IMG/VR virus record: IMGVR_UViG_3300035180_001575
Coordinates: 1-48,140 of that record
Origin: a virus
Strand: one strand, 5' to 3'
Length of the DNA: 48,140 bases
In this document: positions 40,837 to 47,827 of the stretch, in pieces
Layout: every line of letters begins with the position of its first letter
Numbering within the stretch: the stretch's first letter is position 1
Notes under the pieces: model-generated
What the model saw: only the letters and a program-made list of their open reading frames with translations
Database searches by the model: none
What the model was told of the DNA's origin: nothing
Translations under genes and position numbers: made by a program

Positions 40837-41106
40837 TCAAAATGGTATGTCAAAGTCTGGGCAATAATAGTTAATTATCATGGGAATGTACTGGGCAAGT
40901 TGCTCCTGTGTCACCGGGGGCTGTTGCTTTGCCAACTTCCACAGTTCGTACACAGCTTGCCCCATTTTAAGGCTGTCCTGCTGGGCTGTAGTAAGTGCAC
41001 GCTTTTGGAACTGTTCCATACGACGCAAAGGAAGTAATTGGGCTTCGTAATCCGCACGCATTTTGCCCAAATATTCGTTAACTTGGTTGATTTCGTCTTG
41101 TGTCAT
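40837..41106 (-). CDS. Small hypothetical protein, helical
   Basis: 89 residues, largely alpha-helical (INQVNEYLGKMRADYEAQLL, TTAQQDSLKMGQAVYELWKL), ending in a hydrophobic, acidic segment (MIINYYCPDFDIPF). No domain recognised. In operon order between the P-loop-like protein and the gene at 40582. Confidence 0.7.
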   Translation of the reverse strand: MTQDEINQVNEYLGKMRADYEAQLLPLRRMEQFQKRALTTAQQDSLKMGQAVYELWKLAKQQPPVTQEQLAQYIPMIINYYCPDFDIPF

Positions 41107-41130
41107 CTCTCACCCTCGTTAGCGCTTGCA

Positions 41131-41406
41131 CTAGGTAGTTGTAGAAAATCGGTTGTTACGGTTCAACTCCGGATACGCATGGTCCAGCACAATCGCCGTG
41201 TACCTCATTCCCTGCCAACGCATGCTAGTAACCCAATTAGGGGCTACAAGCTGGATGTCTGACCTATTTATCTTGCGTGTCAGGTTCTGCGTATAATACA
41301 TACTGGCTCGATTGGGGCAGATGAAGACGCCATTAAGTGGCATAGCCTCTAACTGGCGCGTGGTGCGCCCTGTGCCACGGTTTGGGTCTATAGTGTATGG
41401 TTTCAT
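41131..41406 (-). CDS. Small P-loop-like protein
   Basis: 91 residues from ATG 41406, overlapping the VRR-NUC stop by four bases (the longer frame to 41436 would lie in that gene). RGTGRTTRQLEAMP (10-23) is a degenerate Walker A, and AIVLDHAYPEL near the end looks like a Walker B. It resembles short phage proteins with a truncated ATPase pattern. Nucleotide binding is inference. Confidence 0.7.
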   Translation of the reverse strand: MKPYTIDPNRGTGRTTRQLEAMPLNGVFICPNRASMYYTQNLTRKINRSDIQLVAPNWVTSMRWQGMRYTAIVLDHAYPELNRNNRFSTTT

Positions 41407-41795
41407 ACCCCCAACTCCCTCTGTCCCACATACCACTCCACAGCGCTTTTAGCCTTATCCCAGCTATCGCACATTGTATAAAGGTAGCCTTGCTCGGTTA
41501 GGAAAGCCCCAAACTCTTTTTGTTCAGTAGATTCCTTTCCCTTCGGCTTCTTCATTTCAATATAAAATCCATGGTAGCCCTGTTTAGCAAAAGGGAGGCA
41601 AATATCGGAAATACCGCTCTTAACACCTTCTGATTTAAGCCGATTAGCAGTAATTGGGTCACGTTTACCACCGTTTGGAATGGCATACATCCACCGTAGC
41701 TCTGGGAACTTGGGTATTAGTGTAGCCACATGAATGAACAACGCAACCTGATGCGCATGTTCAGTTCCACTTTTAGCGTAGTCTGCTGGGTTCAT
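41403..41795 (-). CDS. VRR-NUC domain nuclease
   Basis: 130 residues of the VRR-NUC branch of PD-(D/E)XK nucleases. YAIPNGGKRDPITANRLKSEG precedes KSGISDICLPFA (D64) and FYIEMKKPKGKESTEQKEFG (E80, K82). Phage versions are thought to act as structure-specific nucleases, for example resolving branched DNA before packaging. It overlaps the downstream P-loop-like gene by four bases. Confidence 0.88.
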   Translation of the reverse strand: MNPADYAKSGTEHAHQVALFIHVATLIPKFPELRWMYAIPNGGKRDPITANRLKSEGVKSGISDICLPFAKQGYHGFYIEMKKPKGKESTEQKEFGAFLTEQGYLYTMCDSWDKAKSAVEWYVGQRELGV

Positions 41796-41799
41796 AGAA

Positions 41800-42207
41800 T
41801 TAGTGTGGTAAAGGTTGGCAAATTAACACAACAGCACCCACTATAGCGGCTAGGGTGCAGAAAATGTAGTAGAAAGGATCAGATTGCATGGTTTCCTGCT
41901 TTCTAAGTAGTTCTCGTTGCTCCCAATCCGCCTTAAACTGGTCCATAACCTGTTGGGAACCCGTGCCAACGGCACCGTTCGGACTTTTAAGTGGCTCCCG
42001 CCACACTATTTCAACCTTTCCATATATCACATGGGTATTCACCATGTTATTCACCACCTTTAGTGGCATGGACATGATCTGTAATTCGCCCAACTCCGTA
42101 TCTACGTGCACAATACGGTCAATTTTGGTTCCGTCGCAGGTAATGTGGTCAATAAATATAGCCACAGGATGGTAATCCGGATGGGTTGTGTTGGAAGAAA
42201 GTTTCAT
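41800..42207 (-). CDS. Hypothetical protein with C-terminal membrane segment
   Basis: 135 residues. The N-terminal part is beta-rich with FIDHITCDGTKIDRIVHVDT and TELGELQIMSMPL; a charged helix (FKADWEQRELLRKQETM) leads to one hydrophobic stretch (YYIFCTLAAIVGAVVLICQP), presumably a tail anchor. No family recognised. Confidence 0.7.
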   Translation of the reverse strand: MKLSSNTTHPDYHPVAIFIDHITCDGTKIDRIVHVDTELGELQIMSMPLKVVNNMVNTHVIYGKVEIVWREPLKSPNGAVGTGSQQVMDQFKADWEQRELLRKQETMQSDPFYYIFCTLAAIVGAVVLICQPLPH

Positions 42208-42370
42208 AATGGTTTCTTGTTAGCGGGTTGTTCGATATGCATCGCGCCAATCTCCAACACTGCACGGTGACGGCAAGCGCGGCGGATGCTTCGTAGATGG
42301 AAAGGAGCGCAGAAATGGTCTGGTACACCTTATTAATCTCCTCCTGCTCCCACGGCTCAAGTAAGGACAC
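42149..42370 (-). CDS. Possible small gene
   Basis: 73 residues, helical at first (EPWEQEEINKVYQTISALLS, YEASAALAVTVQCWR), overlapping the next gene by 59 bases. Without it, 42208-42405 would be empty inside a compact operon. There is no supporting motif, so the call is weak. Confidence 0.35.
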   Translation of the reverse strand: MSLLEPWEQEEINKVYQTISALLSIYEASAALAVTVQCWRLARCISNNPLTRNHYETFFQHNPSGLPSCGYIY

Positions 42371-42405
42371 TTGGTTGTGCCAGTTTTGAAGGGCGTGGGG
42401 TTGGA

Positions 42406-42630
42406 TCAGACATCTGATTTACTTTTCAAGAAACCCATTGGTTTTAAAAACCCTGCCCGTATTTTGGCCTGTGTTTGTGCAGTCGCCTGCACATAGGAGG
42501 CGCTAGGGCGGAGTGCGATAATTTCCAGCAAACCGCTGATGATTTCTCGGTGTTGGGCTGGTGTGTGTAGGACGTCTGGATTTTTAATGCAGAAGTCTGC
42601 GTCGATAAGTTTTTGTACAAGGCGTGTCAT
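42406..42630 (-). CDS. Small hypothetical protein
   Basis: 74 residues, helical and basic at the C-terminus (TQAKIRAGFLKPMGFLKSKS). Stands in the leftward operon after the gene at 42686. No family recognised. Confidence 0.6.
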   Translation of the reverse strand: MTRLVQKLIDADFCIKNPDVLHTPAQHREIISGLLEIIALRPSASYVQATAQTQAKIRAGFLKPMGFLKSKSDV

Positions 42631-42685
42631 AATGTAGTAGTTCGATAGTTGAAGATGGCAATTTTTCCGGATTTTTTTGGTTGGC

Positions 42686-42937
42686 CTATTTGGTTCTCCA
42701 GATTCTTAAAATATCCCCTACTTTACGCTGAGTAAATGTGTAGCCTATGTCCCGTGCCAAGTTGCCAGAAACACCTGTACGGCTGTAAGGGATGTCAATA
42801 CAGTCTCCTACTTCTAGATCTTTTGCAGCTTGATAGAGTTCGACGTTAGGAGCTGATCGTGCTTTAGGGATGGGAATCCCTTTATTAACCACAATTACAA
42901 TGCTCTTTTGTGGCTTACCGAGTTTATAAATGGTCAT
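42686..42937 (-). CDS. Small hypothetical protein with SpoVT/Arc-like end
   Basis: 83 residues. A beta-strand start (KSIVIVVNKGIPIPKARS) is followed by ELYQAAKDLEVGDCIDIPYS and a basic end (GDILRIWRTK). The LEVGDxIxI motif is frequent in small phage or regulator-like proteins and could bind nucleic acid; that is a weak inference. Confidence 0.65.
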   Translation of the reverse strand: MTIYKLGKPQKSIVIVVNKGIPIPKARSAPNVELYQAAKDLEVGDCIDIPYSRTGVSGNLARDIGYTFTQRKVGDILRIWRTK

Positions 42938-42938
42938 A

Positions 42939-43214
42939 CTAGTGGATGGTAAGGGTGGCTTCCGACGTTAGCTCCGCCCATGCCAAGTAATGCTCACCTA
43001 GCGTGTGGTCCGCTGGGTATGGGGCAATGAGGGTTAGGCCGGTGATGGTAAGGAGGTTGTAGAGCTTGCTGGCGTGGGAGGGTGCAGGCTCATCGTCCGT
43101 GTACCATGTGAGGTTGCTGAAGTTATGAATGTAGTCTGCGGCCTGTACCTGTTCTTGGGGCTGGTTAGGTGTCGTATCGTCTGTATGTGTGGGCGGGACA
43201 ATAGTGCGGTGCAT
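42939..43214 (-). CDS. Small hypothetical protein, first gene of the leftward operon
   Basis: 91 residues from ATG 43214; the frame is open up to 43400, but the upstream part is low-complexity and lies over the regulatory region. The protein has an acidic-polar N-terminus (DDTTPNQPQEQVQ) and a helical middle (AADYIHNFSNLTW). No ribosome site is evident. A TACAAT on the minus strand at 43244-43249 lies just upstream. Confidence 0.55.
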   Translation of the reverse strand: MHRTIVPPTHTDDTTPNQPQEQVQAADYIHNFSNLTWYTDDEPAPSHASKLYNLLTITGLTLIAPYPADHTLGEHYLAWAELTSEATLTIH

Positions 43215-43339
43215 GATGTTGGTGGGTTGGTTGCGTTGGGTGTATTGTAGTATGGTGTGGGGGCTGATGGTTAAAAGAATGTAGATAGTTCGAGATTGGG
43301 ATTTGATCGGGGTGGGGCTGGGGCGTCCCGTCCCGTAGT

Positions 43340-43359
43340 GTGTTGCGATAACGCAACAC
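43340..43359. repeat. Perfect inverted repeat, possible operator
   Basis: GTGTTGCG and CGCAACAC are separated by four bases (ATAA). Such a 20-base dyad in front of an operon suits the binding site of a dimeric repressor or forms a small hairpin. A CTTATAAG palindrome follows at once. Confidence 0.55.
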
Positions 43360-43421
43360 TTATAAGCAGTGGCTTGGCGCACGCTACTGGTGCACATCAT
43401 GACGTCTTGTAGGGCTTGTAT

Positions 43422-43470
43422 GGCACCTAGGCGCGTCGCAGTATGCCACCCTATACAGTAGGTGCCTAAA
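43422..43470. repeat. Direct repeat, copy 1
   Basis: GGCACCTAGGCG, then GCGTCGCA, a CCACCCTATAC-like part and TAGGTGC. A diverged copy lies at 44315-44376, so the pair brackets the gene at 43628 and its terminator. Confidence 0.55.
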
Positions 43471-43627
43471 ACACTACAGTGCGCCTAGGAGGCCAAAACA
43501 AGGAGAATTGTAACAGTGCACAAATATCGCTTGTATCATGCGACGCAGTCACCTACATTTAACTCATGTGCTGCAAACGCAGTGCAAACGGGACCCCTCC
43601 CGGTGTTCACAGGGGAAAGGAAAAATC

Positions 43628-44155
43628 ATGGCTAAATCTACAGTGTCTACAAAAAGCAACACCTCCGCTTCTAAAGCAAAGTCCGTGCAATTGCATGCAC
43701 CAGATGCAATTGCAAACCCGTTCAAGCAGGCTTTGCAACAAATCGCCGCACGCGGTACCAAAACGGCAACTGAAGCATCCAAGGCAGTGGACAAAGCAAC
43801 TCACGTGCCAAGTGTAGGCAATATCGCCCCCGTGGGCGTCGCTACCCGAAATGCAGGCAAAGCCACCACAATCCCGGGCTTCAAGTTAGTAGGCACTAAC
43901 GGCCGGAAACAACCTCTTGCCTCTAGCGTTACAGCGCAAATCTGGCTCGCTGCTCTTTCCCACCAGTTAAGCAATAACGGTGCCATGCCCACTCAGGCAC
44001 ACATCAAACTCGCATGTCCCACGGTAAATCCTACCTCTTGCGGTCTCGGCCTCACCCAGTACAAAGCCTATACGGGACAATGTAAGGGTATGCCAGCTTT
44101 GACCCTCGAACAGCTCCAAGGCATGGCAGAGGCTGACCCAGCTCCCGCCAAGTAA
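43628..44155 (+). CDS. Hypothetical Thr/Ala/Lys-rich protein
   Basis: 175 residues from ATG 43628, supported by a GGGGAAAGGA ribosome site; the longer frame to 43538 has none. The N-terminal half is low-complexity and basic (KSTVSTKSNTSASKAKS). The C-terminal half (SVTAQIWLAALSHQLSNNGA, VNPTSCGLGLTQYKAYTGQ) is compact and may be a small DNA-binding domain. It is comparable in plan, not in sequence, to the protein at 467. A terminator follows at once, so it is a single-gene unit and probably well expressed. Confidence 0.8.
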   Translation: MAKSTVSTKSNTSASKAKSVQLHAPDAIANPFKQALQQIAARGTKTATEASKAVDKATHVPSVGNIAPVGVATRNAGKATTIPGFKLVGTNGRKQPLASSVTAQIWLAALSHQLSNNGAMPTQAHIKLACPTVNPTSCGLGLTQYKAYTGQCKGMPALTLEQLQGMAEADPAPAK

Positions 44156-44180
44156 AAAAAGGGGGAAACCCCTCCAACCC

Positions 44181-44208
44181 TAGGGACACTCCGGTGTCCC
44201 TATTTTTT
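44181..44208 (+). terminator. Rho-independent terminator
   Basis: TAGGGACAC and GTGTCCCTA form a 9-bp stem with a TCCG tetraloop, followed by TTTTTT. It lies 26 bases after the gene at 43628. Confidence 0.85.
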
Positions 44209-44314
44209 GAAATTTTTTTGACGCCATCTGCCAGATTGGCACGCGTCTTGCTTTCGTTTCGACAAGAATACCCTTAAACCTAGGGTAAACCCGGTCCCGC
44301 CACAATGGGTCATG

Positions 44315-44376
44315 CAGGCACCTAGGCGGCTCCATACGCGTCGCAAAACGCTACCCTGTACCCTAGTATGCAACCC
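44315..44376. repeat. Direct repeat, copy 2
   Basis: GGCACCTAGGCGG, then ACGCGTCGCA, ACCCTGTAC and TAGTATGC match the order of copy 1 at 43422, with some bases changed and a nine-base gap near the start. The spacing between copies is about 895 bases. Confidence 0.5.
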
Positions 44377-44407
44377 ATGCTCCAGCGCGCTACAGGCCCA
44401 TTAAACA

Positions 44408-44505
44408 AAGATAGATAAACCCTATTAACCGTATCAGGCCGATAGTTTCTAGCTATCTCCTCCGGCCGATAGGAATTTCCACTCGATAAGATAACCCTGA
44501 TAGCA
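44408..44505. repeat. GATA-rich iteron-like cluster
   Basis: Seven or so GATA-type words in 98 bases: AAGATAGATAAACCCTATTA, GGCCGATAG twice, AGCTATCTC (the reverse) and CGATAAGATAACCCTGATAG. The first and last of these share AGATA, AACCCT. Repeated words of this kind occur at origins and at regulator sites; the sequence cannot tell which. Confidence 0.4.
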
Positions 44506-44819
44506 TTGTGGAAACGTCGAAAGATTGCCAATTAAGTAAAAACTCGACTAAGCGCCAAAATTTTTGCCGCAACTGTCCCCCGCGATCCCTCCGCCAAAAC
44601 AGACCGTATTAATCTTCTATAGATTTATTCTGAAAGACATTCTGAAACGCTCCACTCAAATCTGGAATCCGGCAGATTGCACCGGCCACCAAATCAAACC
44701 CCAAAATTTACCAACACGTCTAACGTCAACAAAATTTCCTTACCTATTCGCAAACTATCGCCATACACTAGCGTTACTGCACCACCGCAGCAACCGAACT
44801 AGATTAATGGAGTAAGAAC

Positions 44820-45437
44820 ATGAACATACGTTTGCCGTACCAAGACCCCACGAGTGAGCGCCTGCTGTTAGTAGTTCTGGAAGATGCCCAGTAACCGCAC
44901 AGTGACTACCGCCATATCCGTGCCACCGTTGTTCGCCGTGCTGTACCGCACAAACTAAACCCCAACATCGTGGGATGTGTGGAAGAGTACAACGACGCTC
45001 CTGCTGAACGCTGCACTGGGTACCGTGTTGCTAGCTATGTAAAGCAGGCACGACAAGACATTTACGTTGACGACATGCAATTGCGGGGGCAAATCGACGC
45101 GATGCCCAAACCAATGCGTGACGGCAGGCCATATGGAAATAAAATCGTTTTCAAGCCCTACCAAGTTCAAATGGATTCTGCAAAATCCATATTTGAATTT
45201 TTTCGAAAAATGAAAATTTTCAAAACCAAGTTTAATTTGAATCGCAGCGGCGACGACTTCTACGTGGAACTTAACCACCTTGCGCAGTTCCTAAAGCTAA
45301 CCCGCGTGTTGTTCTACAAACCCGGTGTGCGGCACAGCAGTCTCGAAGAAGCCAACAACTTCTTCGAGTGCGACATTGCGCTGTGTGAAGAGCGTATCAA
45401 CGAGATACTTGCACCTTTCCTGCAGATTGCGGCTTAG
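44820..45437 (+). pseudogene. Phage gene split by an in-frame TAA
   Basis: ATG 44820 has a GGAGTAAG ribosome site, and the frame (MNIRLPYQDPTSERLLLVVL, then EDAQ) stops at TAA 44892-44894. The same frame continues without another stop to 45437 (PHSDYRHIRATVVRRAVPHK, then VGCVEEYNDAPAE and FFRKMKIFKTKFNLNRSGDD). The full frame would give 205 residues. A GTG at 44970 could start the second part, but no ribosome site is seen there. A nonsense mutation, readthrough or base-calling error are all possible. Function not recognised. Confidence 0.65.
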
Positions 45438-45547
45438 GCCACAACGTCGATTCTTACTAGTAACTTGGGCGACGATTAAACTGAAAGAACCAGAAAGGAA
45501 CCTCCGAAGGATGCCGTAGGCACTCGGAGGGAGTACCTTAAATTTCT

Positions 45548-45576
45548 TTGTACATCTTGTTAACATGCGTTACAAT
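45548..45576 (+). promoter_or_regulatory. Predicted promoter
   Basis: TTGTAC (45548-45553) and TACAAT (45571-45576) with a 17-base spacer, 41 bases before the gene at 45617. A hairpin CCTCCGA/TCGGAGG lies upstream (45501-45530). Confidence 0.5.
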
Positions 45577-45616
45577 TAAGGTACTGCGCACCCAGCAGAA
45601 ACACTAAAGGATTGAG

Positions 45617-45850
45617 ATGACCACATTCACAGCAGCCACCAAACGCCGCATCTTGGCGAACGCACATGCCCGTTACTTTAGCGCAGCAGGCCAAGGCTTC
45701 GAGGAGGACCTGAAGTTGGGCGGGGCTATTGCGCAGAACGACAGCGTGGTAACTATTTCCCGGGACAGCACAACGCTAATTGTTACTACGGTTCTTGGAG
45801 AACACTTCGAGCTGGACGCTTACGGAAACACACTTCGTGGAGAAGCATAA
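45617..45850 (+). CDS. Small hypothetical protein
   Basis: 77 residues, helix at the start (TTFTAATKRRILANAHARYF) and a beta-rich C-terminal half (VVTISRDSTTLIVTTVLGEH). AAGGA precedes the ATG by about seven bases. The stop overlaps an 18-codon frame (45850-45906) by one base. No family recognised. Confidence 0.75.
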   Translation: MTTFTAATKRRILANAHARYFSAAGQGFEEDLKLGGAIAQNDSVVTISRDSTTLIVTTVLGEHFELDAYGNTLRGEA

Positions 45851-45880
45851 TGCACACCATTAGCAGCAACAAAATTCACT

Positions 45881-46072
45881 ATGAGGACCCAGCCTGTGCA
45901 ATATAAAATCTCCCTCTGCTTCGTACGCATGGCCCTCCGCCCTGCCGATCACCCCAACATGCTAGTCAGTGCGATTAGCAGTAAGTACGCCCCTGTACTT
46001 AATTCTGATGGAACGTTGCTCTACGGCGGCTGTTCCATACTTTCTACCAGCAACCGATGGAGTACCGTATGA
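45881..46072 (+). CDS. Small hypothetical protein
   Basis: 63 residues: MRTQPVQYKISLCFVRMA, ADHPNMLVSAISSKYAPVL, ending SNRWSTV. No ribosome site is visible, but its stop overlaps the next gene's start (ATGA), so it is probably translated by coupling. A tiny frame starting at the previous stop (45850) runs into it in another register; a frameshifted start of this gene is possible. Unknown function. Confidence 0.5.
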   Translation: MRTQPVQYKISLCFVRMALRPADHPNMLVSAISSKYAPVLNSDGTLLYGGCSILSTSNRWSTV

Positions 46073-46374
46073 CCGGCTTTATGACACAGAAAGACAGCAA
46101 TGTGCTTACCGCGCAACTTCAAGCAGAGTCCAAAGCGGCTTCCACCAAGCACAGACCAATCCACCAGATTGCCCAGGACATTTGCCACTCTTGGACTAAT
46201 GTTAACTATGCAGCCAAGCCTTACCTCCAAGCAATGCACTCTCTTAGCAGCATAGAGGGTAACTACTTCGAAGACTCCGGTCGAAGCATTGTTAGCTACT
46301 TCCTTGCGAATGCCAATACGTTTCGTGGGGAAGATGCACGGAGGTTGAAGGCGGAGCTTAAAGCGTTGCTTTAA
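46069..46374 (+). CDS. Conserved phage hypothetical protein
   Basis: 101 residues from ATG 46069, an ATGA overlap with the gene before. Conserved-looking core: IHQIAQDICHSWTNVNYAAK, PYLQAMHSLSSIEGNY, and DSGRSIVSYFLANANTFRGE followed by DARRLKAELKALL. Proteins with the same FLANAxTxRGEDARRxKAEL end occur widely in phages of proteobacteria; their role is unknown to me. A longer frame from 46057 is possible but has no ribosome site. Confidence 0.8.
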   Translation: MTGFMTQKDSNVLTAQLQAESKAASTKHRPIHQIAQDICHSWTNVNYAAKPYLQAMHSLSSIEGNYFEDSGRSIVSYFLANANTFRGEDARRLKAELKALL

Positions 46375-46595
46375 TACATCTAGAATGCGTTTATAGGCCC
46401 CATGCGGGCCTGTTTGCACTTGGGGCACTTACCCCACCTAACCACATTATCAGGGCCTTGGCGGGGCCGTTTAAGCGGCCTCAAATGGGCCTATTTTGGC
46501 GGGCCTATTTGGCAGGCAAAAAGTGGTAGATGTTTGCTTTTGATGCAAACTGCGTCCTATAGACCAAATAAATTAGTTAACGAGTGTTTTTTGGA

Positions 46596-46618
46596 TGCGC
46601 TATAGATTTTATAGCGCA
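46596..46618. repeat. Perfect inverted repeat
   Basis: TGCGCTATA and TATAGCGCA, nine bases each, around GATTT. Not followed by a T-run on either strand, so more like a binding site or a structured RNA element than a terminator. Confidence 0.5.
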
Positions 46619-46795
46619 AAATTAGTTGCTAAATTAACAGGGGTCATTTCCCGATAGTTTTTTTCGTCTATAGGATTTGAAATATTAGTATTAATTGTTG
46701 TTCCCGATGCTAACGGGATACCAAAGAGACTACTACTAGGTAAATATATAGAAAATTAGTAAATTAGTTGCATTAATGCTCTGAAAAGTAGAGGA

Positions 46796-46841
46796 TAGGG
46801 TGGAGGGACCCTCGATTTAACGATTTTTGACACCCACCCTA
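46796..46841. repeat. Inverted repeat with inner palindrome
   Basis: TAGGGTGG (46796-46803) and CCACCCTA (46834-46841) are exact reverse complements 30 bases apart; an AGGGACCCT palindrome (46804-46812) lies inside. Direct CACCCACCC copies follow at 46831, 46865 and 46896. Confidence 0.5.
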
Positions 46842-46860
46842 GACTCTCGCAACAATTTTC

Positions 46861-46891
46861 TTTACACCCACCCCCATTCATAGCATAAAAT
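46861..46891 (+). promoter_or_regulatory. Possible promoter
   Basis: TTTACA (46861-46866) and TAAAAT (46886-46891), spacer 19 bases. Upstream of the gene at 46988. The spacing is longer than usual, so the call is tentative. Confidence 0.3.
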
Positions 46892-46987
46892 GGTACCACC
46901 CACCCTGTCCTCCCCTGTTTACGTACGCAAAACTGCTAATGTTACTAATGCTGGAAACCGTTACATCAACCAACCCATAACTTCGCC

Positions 46988-47488
46988 ATGTCTACATACC
47001 CTCACACCCAAATCCTCAGCGCCACAAAACACGCCCCTTTATTCGTCCCCAAATTCCCCATGTTCTTCGGCAGCTACCTCCCTCACATCTTTTGGCACGA
47101 AACAACCAAACGTAAACTTCACAACGAAGTAATATACGGCGCCTCTTGGAATCCCAAAACAATGTCCTGGAACCAGCCCAAGCTAAAAAGCGAACCCGGC
47201 CAAACCATCTGCCTCCTATTCCTCGACAGCGACCCCAACAGCTACAACAACGGCCTCCCCGTCATTGCCTCAATCAAACTAACCGAAACAACAACTCTTC
47301 CCGAAATTTTCGAATTTGCCAGCAACCCCAACCACAAATTCGACGGCACCCAAAAAGCGCTCCTCATGAAGGCCCTCCTGGACCGCACCACCTCAGCCTC
47401 CTCCGAATACCAGTACCTCAATAAACTGTGGTCATACCACGCAGACGTCACCATTGATGCCTCTCACTCCCTTCCCTCGCACCCATAA
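46988..47488 (+). CDS. Hypothetical protein
   Basis: 166 residues. Several aromatic-rich parts (KFPMFFGSYLPHIFWHE), then VIYGASWNPKTMSWNQP and GQTICLLFLDSDPN. C-rich codons differ from the left arm. No ribosome site precedes ATG 46988. No family recognised. The following 95 bases contain TTTACA (47494) and TACAAT (47519), a tentative promoter for the next gene. Confidence 0.65.
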   Translation: MSTYPHTQILSATKHAPLFVPKFPMFFGSYLPHIFWHETTKRKLHNEVIYGASWNPKTMSWNQPKLKSEPGQTICLLFLDSDPNSYNNGLPVIASIKLTETTTLPEIFEFASNPNHKFDGTQKALLMKALLDRTTSASSEYQYLNKLWSYHADVTIDASHSLPSHP

Positions 47489-47493
47489 ATATC

Positions 47494-47524
47494 TTTACAC
47501 CTTCCGCCCCCATCCCTTTACAAT
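47494..47524 (+). promoter_or_regulatory. Possible promoter
   Basis: TTTACA (47494-47499), GCCCCCA in the spacer and TACAAT (47519-47524), followed by ACA; spacer 19 bases. The GCCCCCA plus TACAATACA pair recurs on the minus strand around 43244-43274. Confidence 0.35.
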
Positions 47525-47583
47525 ACAGGCACCAGCCCACACAACCAATAGATGCTGGCAACACTAAAGTTTGAAAGGCCACC

Positions 47584-47826
47584 ATGTCCGTCACCACCAA
47601 AGCCCAAGTCGAAGCCTTTATGGCCGAAATTGTCTTAAAGAATCCAACAGCGGTTTTTGACGAAAGCACTTACGGCTACTTACGTCTAAAAGAACCACGC
47701 CCCAATAATCTCTTCTACCAGCGCGTTGCCACCTCCTACTTCCGCGCCACTTCCAAACGCCACAACCTTTACTTCGACGGCTACGACGAATATGGTTTCC
47801 CATGTTTTCTCCACGAGGTCGATTAA
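47584..47826 (+). CDS. Small hypothetical protein
   Basis: 80 residues with AAAGG ribosome site nine bases upstream. MSVTTKAQVEAFMAEIVL and FDESTYGYLRLKEPRPNN are followed by an aromatic-rich end (FYQRVATSYFRATSKRHN, FDGYDEYGFPCFLHEVD). No family recognised. The gene at 47828 follows after one base. Confidence 0.75.
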   Translation: MSVTTKAQVEAFMAEIVLKNPTAVFDESTYGYLRLKEPRPNNLFYQRVATSYFRATSKRHNLYFDGYDEYGFPCFLHEVD

Positions 47827-47827
47827 C

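Larger units (their letters stand above)
43215..43627. promoter_or_regulatory. Divergent intergenic regulatory region
   Basis: 413 bases without a gene between the leftward operon and the gene at 43628. It contains the inverted repeat at 43340, the first copy of the direct repeat (43422-43470), a GCGCCTAGG copy inverted to CCTAGGCGC (43480-43489 and 43427-43435), and a TACAAT on the minus strand (43244-43249). It has the look of a control region for both directions. Confidence 0.55.
44156..44819. other. Noncoding region with repeats
   Basis: 664 bases between two plus-strand genes. It holds the terminator at 44181, the second copy of the direct repeat, and a cluster of GATA-type motifs at 44408-44505. 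Frames in it have no ribosome site or protein-like composition. Possible control region or origin. Confidence 0.5.
46375..46987. other. Noncoding region with hairpins and repeats
   Basis: 613 bases without a convincing gene. It begins with GGCCC-rich hairpins (GGCCCcatgcGGGCC followed by TGTTT at 46396-46415, a possible terminator). It continues with an AT-rich stretch holding AAATTAGTTGC copies and a 9-bp inverted repeat at 46596-46618. It ends with a TAGGGTGG/CCACCCTA dyad (46796-46841) and three CACCCACCC copies. Candidate control region or origin. Confidence 0.5.

Noticed and set aside
44564-44815. 83-codon frame before the interrupted gene
   Set aside because: No ribosome site, irregular composition, and it ends in the leader of the next gene.
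44892-44894. General reassignment of TAA in this phage
   Set aside because: Many intact genes, including queE and terS, end with TAA at the expected family length.
46402-46605. 67-codon frame in the noncoding region
   Set aside because: Overlaps GC-rich hairpins and has no ribosome site or recognisable sequence.
46831-46904. CRISPR-like array from the repeated CACCCACCC
   Set aside because: The copies are nine bases long and irregularly spaced, with no repeat-spacer order.
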